Assembly: GCF_001623565.1 (NCBI RefSeq)
Contig: NZ_CP015196.1
Span: forward strand, 1,881,501-1,945,500
DNA: 64,000 bases
Reading direction: 5' to 3'
From: Streptococcus marmotae
Lineage (GTDB): Bacteria; Bacillota; Bacilli; Lactobacillales; Streptococcaceae
Every line of letters starts with the position of its first letter. Within the stretch, counting starts at the first letter, position 1. The position numbers and the translations under genes are program-made. The notes below the pieces were generated by a model, which was not told the origin of the DNA, searched no databases, and saw only the letters and a program-made list of their open reading frames with translations. Positions 63,574 to 64,000 of this stretch are shown piece after piece.

Positions 63574-63780
63574 AGGAACTTTGCAACGAAATATGAGAAA
63601 TGGAAATCAATCATTCTTGCTAAGCAAGGGCTTACGAAATCCAAAACGGTAGACGAAATTTGCCAAATCTTGAATGGAGTGCAAGCGCAATGTCAACTCT
63701 ATGTGGATGTTGGATTTAAAACACGTCTGTCGGAACAAGAGTTTACAACTGAGGTGTGGAGGGAAAAATTGGTCCGATAG
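63574..63780 (+). pseudogene. Open fragment without start codon
   Basis: 68 codons are open in one frame from 63574 and read KYEKWKSIILAKQGLTKSKT, then DEICQILNGVQ and FKTRLSEQEFTTEVWREKLVR. There is no in-frame ATG and no ribosome site. The residue composition looks protein-like, so it may be the end of a decayed gene; no family recognised. Confidence 0.25.
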
Positions 63781-63847
63781 CATTTTCATACAATTCCGTC
63801 GAAAAGACTATGAGGAACAGCTTATAGCAAAAAAATGAAAATTTTTC

Positions 63848-63876
63848 TTGACAAAGTTTTGGCTTTAGGATAAAAT
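63848..63876 (+). promoter_or_regulatory. Strong promoter near the window end
   Basis: -35 TTGACA, 17-bp spacer, -10 TAAAAT. A frame is open from about 63900 to the end of the window (with M-D-V-I-A-L-L at 63943), but too little is visible to call a gene. Confidence 0.7.
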
Positions 63877-64000
63877 TAAAAACGGTTACAATGTTATTAC
63901 CAACGTAAGCATGATGTAGCTGAATCTTATAATATTATAAAAATGGATGTTATCGCTTTATTGCGAGCAGGAACCTATTTATACGATGCTTTTTTTGCGT

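Noticed and set aside
63607-63789. 60-codon minus-strand ORF
   Set aside because: It is antisense to a more protein-like plus-strand frame and lacks a ribosome site.

Overview
The window looks like a low-GC streptococcal chromosome, most likely Streptococcus suis or a close relative. The evidence is two YSIRK/LPxTG surface proteins, ISL3 elements of the IS1167 type, a ComX-type cin box before dprA, strong AGGAGG ribosome sites and the housekeeping order rbgA-rnhB-acetyltransferase-dprA-topA-trmFO. The species is inferred; no rRNA or other marker gene is present.

Layout. 1-2.9 kb: a redox operon of two short-chain dehydrogenases and an Old-Yellow-Enzyme homologue. 2.9-4.8 kb: a decayed ISL3 element and an orphan serine recombinase. 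5.1-18.6 kb: two large cell-wall-anchored adhesins with tandem repeats, a CshA-type fibril protein (2652 aa) and a protein with six nearly identical Rib-like repeats (1634 aa). An (AT)15 tract lies upstream of the second.

18.7-41.3 kb: a short-chain acyl-CoA and polyhydroxyalkanoate (PHA) cluster. It holds a hotdog thioesterase, acyl-CoA dehydrogenase, 3-hydroxybutyryl-CoA dehydrogenase, thiolase, OFA-type transporter, crotonase, CoA-transferase A and B, LysR regulator, a degenerate acyl-CoA dehydrogenase, MBL-fold hydrolase, class III PHA synthase (PhaE and PhaC), a candidate intracellular depolymerase, PhaJ hydratase and a FabK-like flavoprotein. Together they could take acetyl-CoA to acetoacetyl-CoA, (S)-3-hydroxybutyryl-CoA, crotonyl-CoA, (R)-3-hydroxybutyryl-CoA and polymer, and back, without PhaB. 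Five upstream regions carry CcpA (cre)-like sites, and two of them share an identical 20-bp element. The cluster is split by a 4.8-kb accessory island (ISL3 ends, restriction-methylase fragment, HEPN-like gene, Fic toxin-antitoxin, an rpsI 3'-end scar, an IS3-family element) and by an ISL3 copy with an exact 8-bp target duplication.

41.6-47.2 kb: an IS30 remnant, then a lactococcin-972-type bacteriocin locus with an RRNPP-like regulator, a strong promoter before a 40-aa secreted peptide, the bacteriocin, a DUF1430-type membrane protein and a frameshifted ABC ATPase. 47.3-50.6 kb: a second IS3-family copy, a LysR regulator, an exporter remnant and a PEBP-like protein. 50.7-53.1 kb: an integrative-element remnant (XRE regulator, excisionase-like gene, tyrosine integrase) beside rbgA. 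53.3-60.3 kb: housekeeping genes, with a likely small RNA or attenuated leader before trmFO. 60.3-63.5 kb: a MerR-controlled operon of amidohydrolase, double ABM-domain protein and LtrA-like membrane protein. The last 500 bases hold a gene fragment and a strong promoter running off the window.
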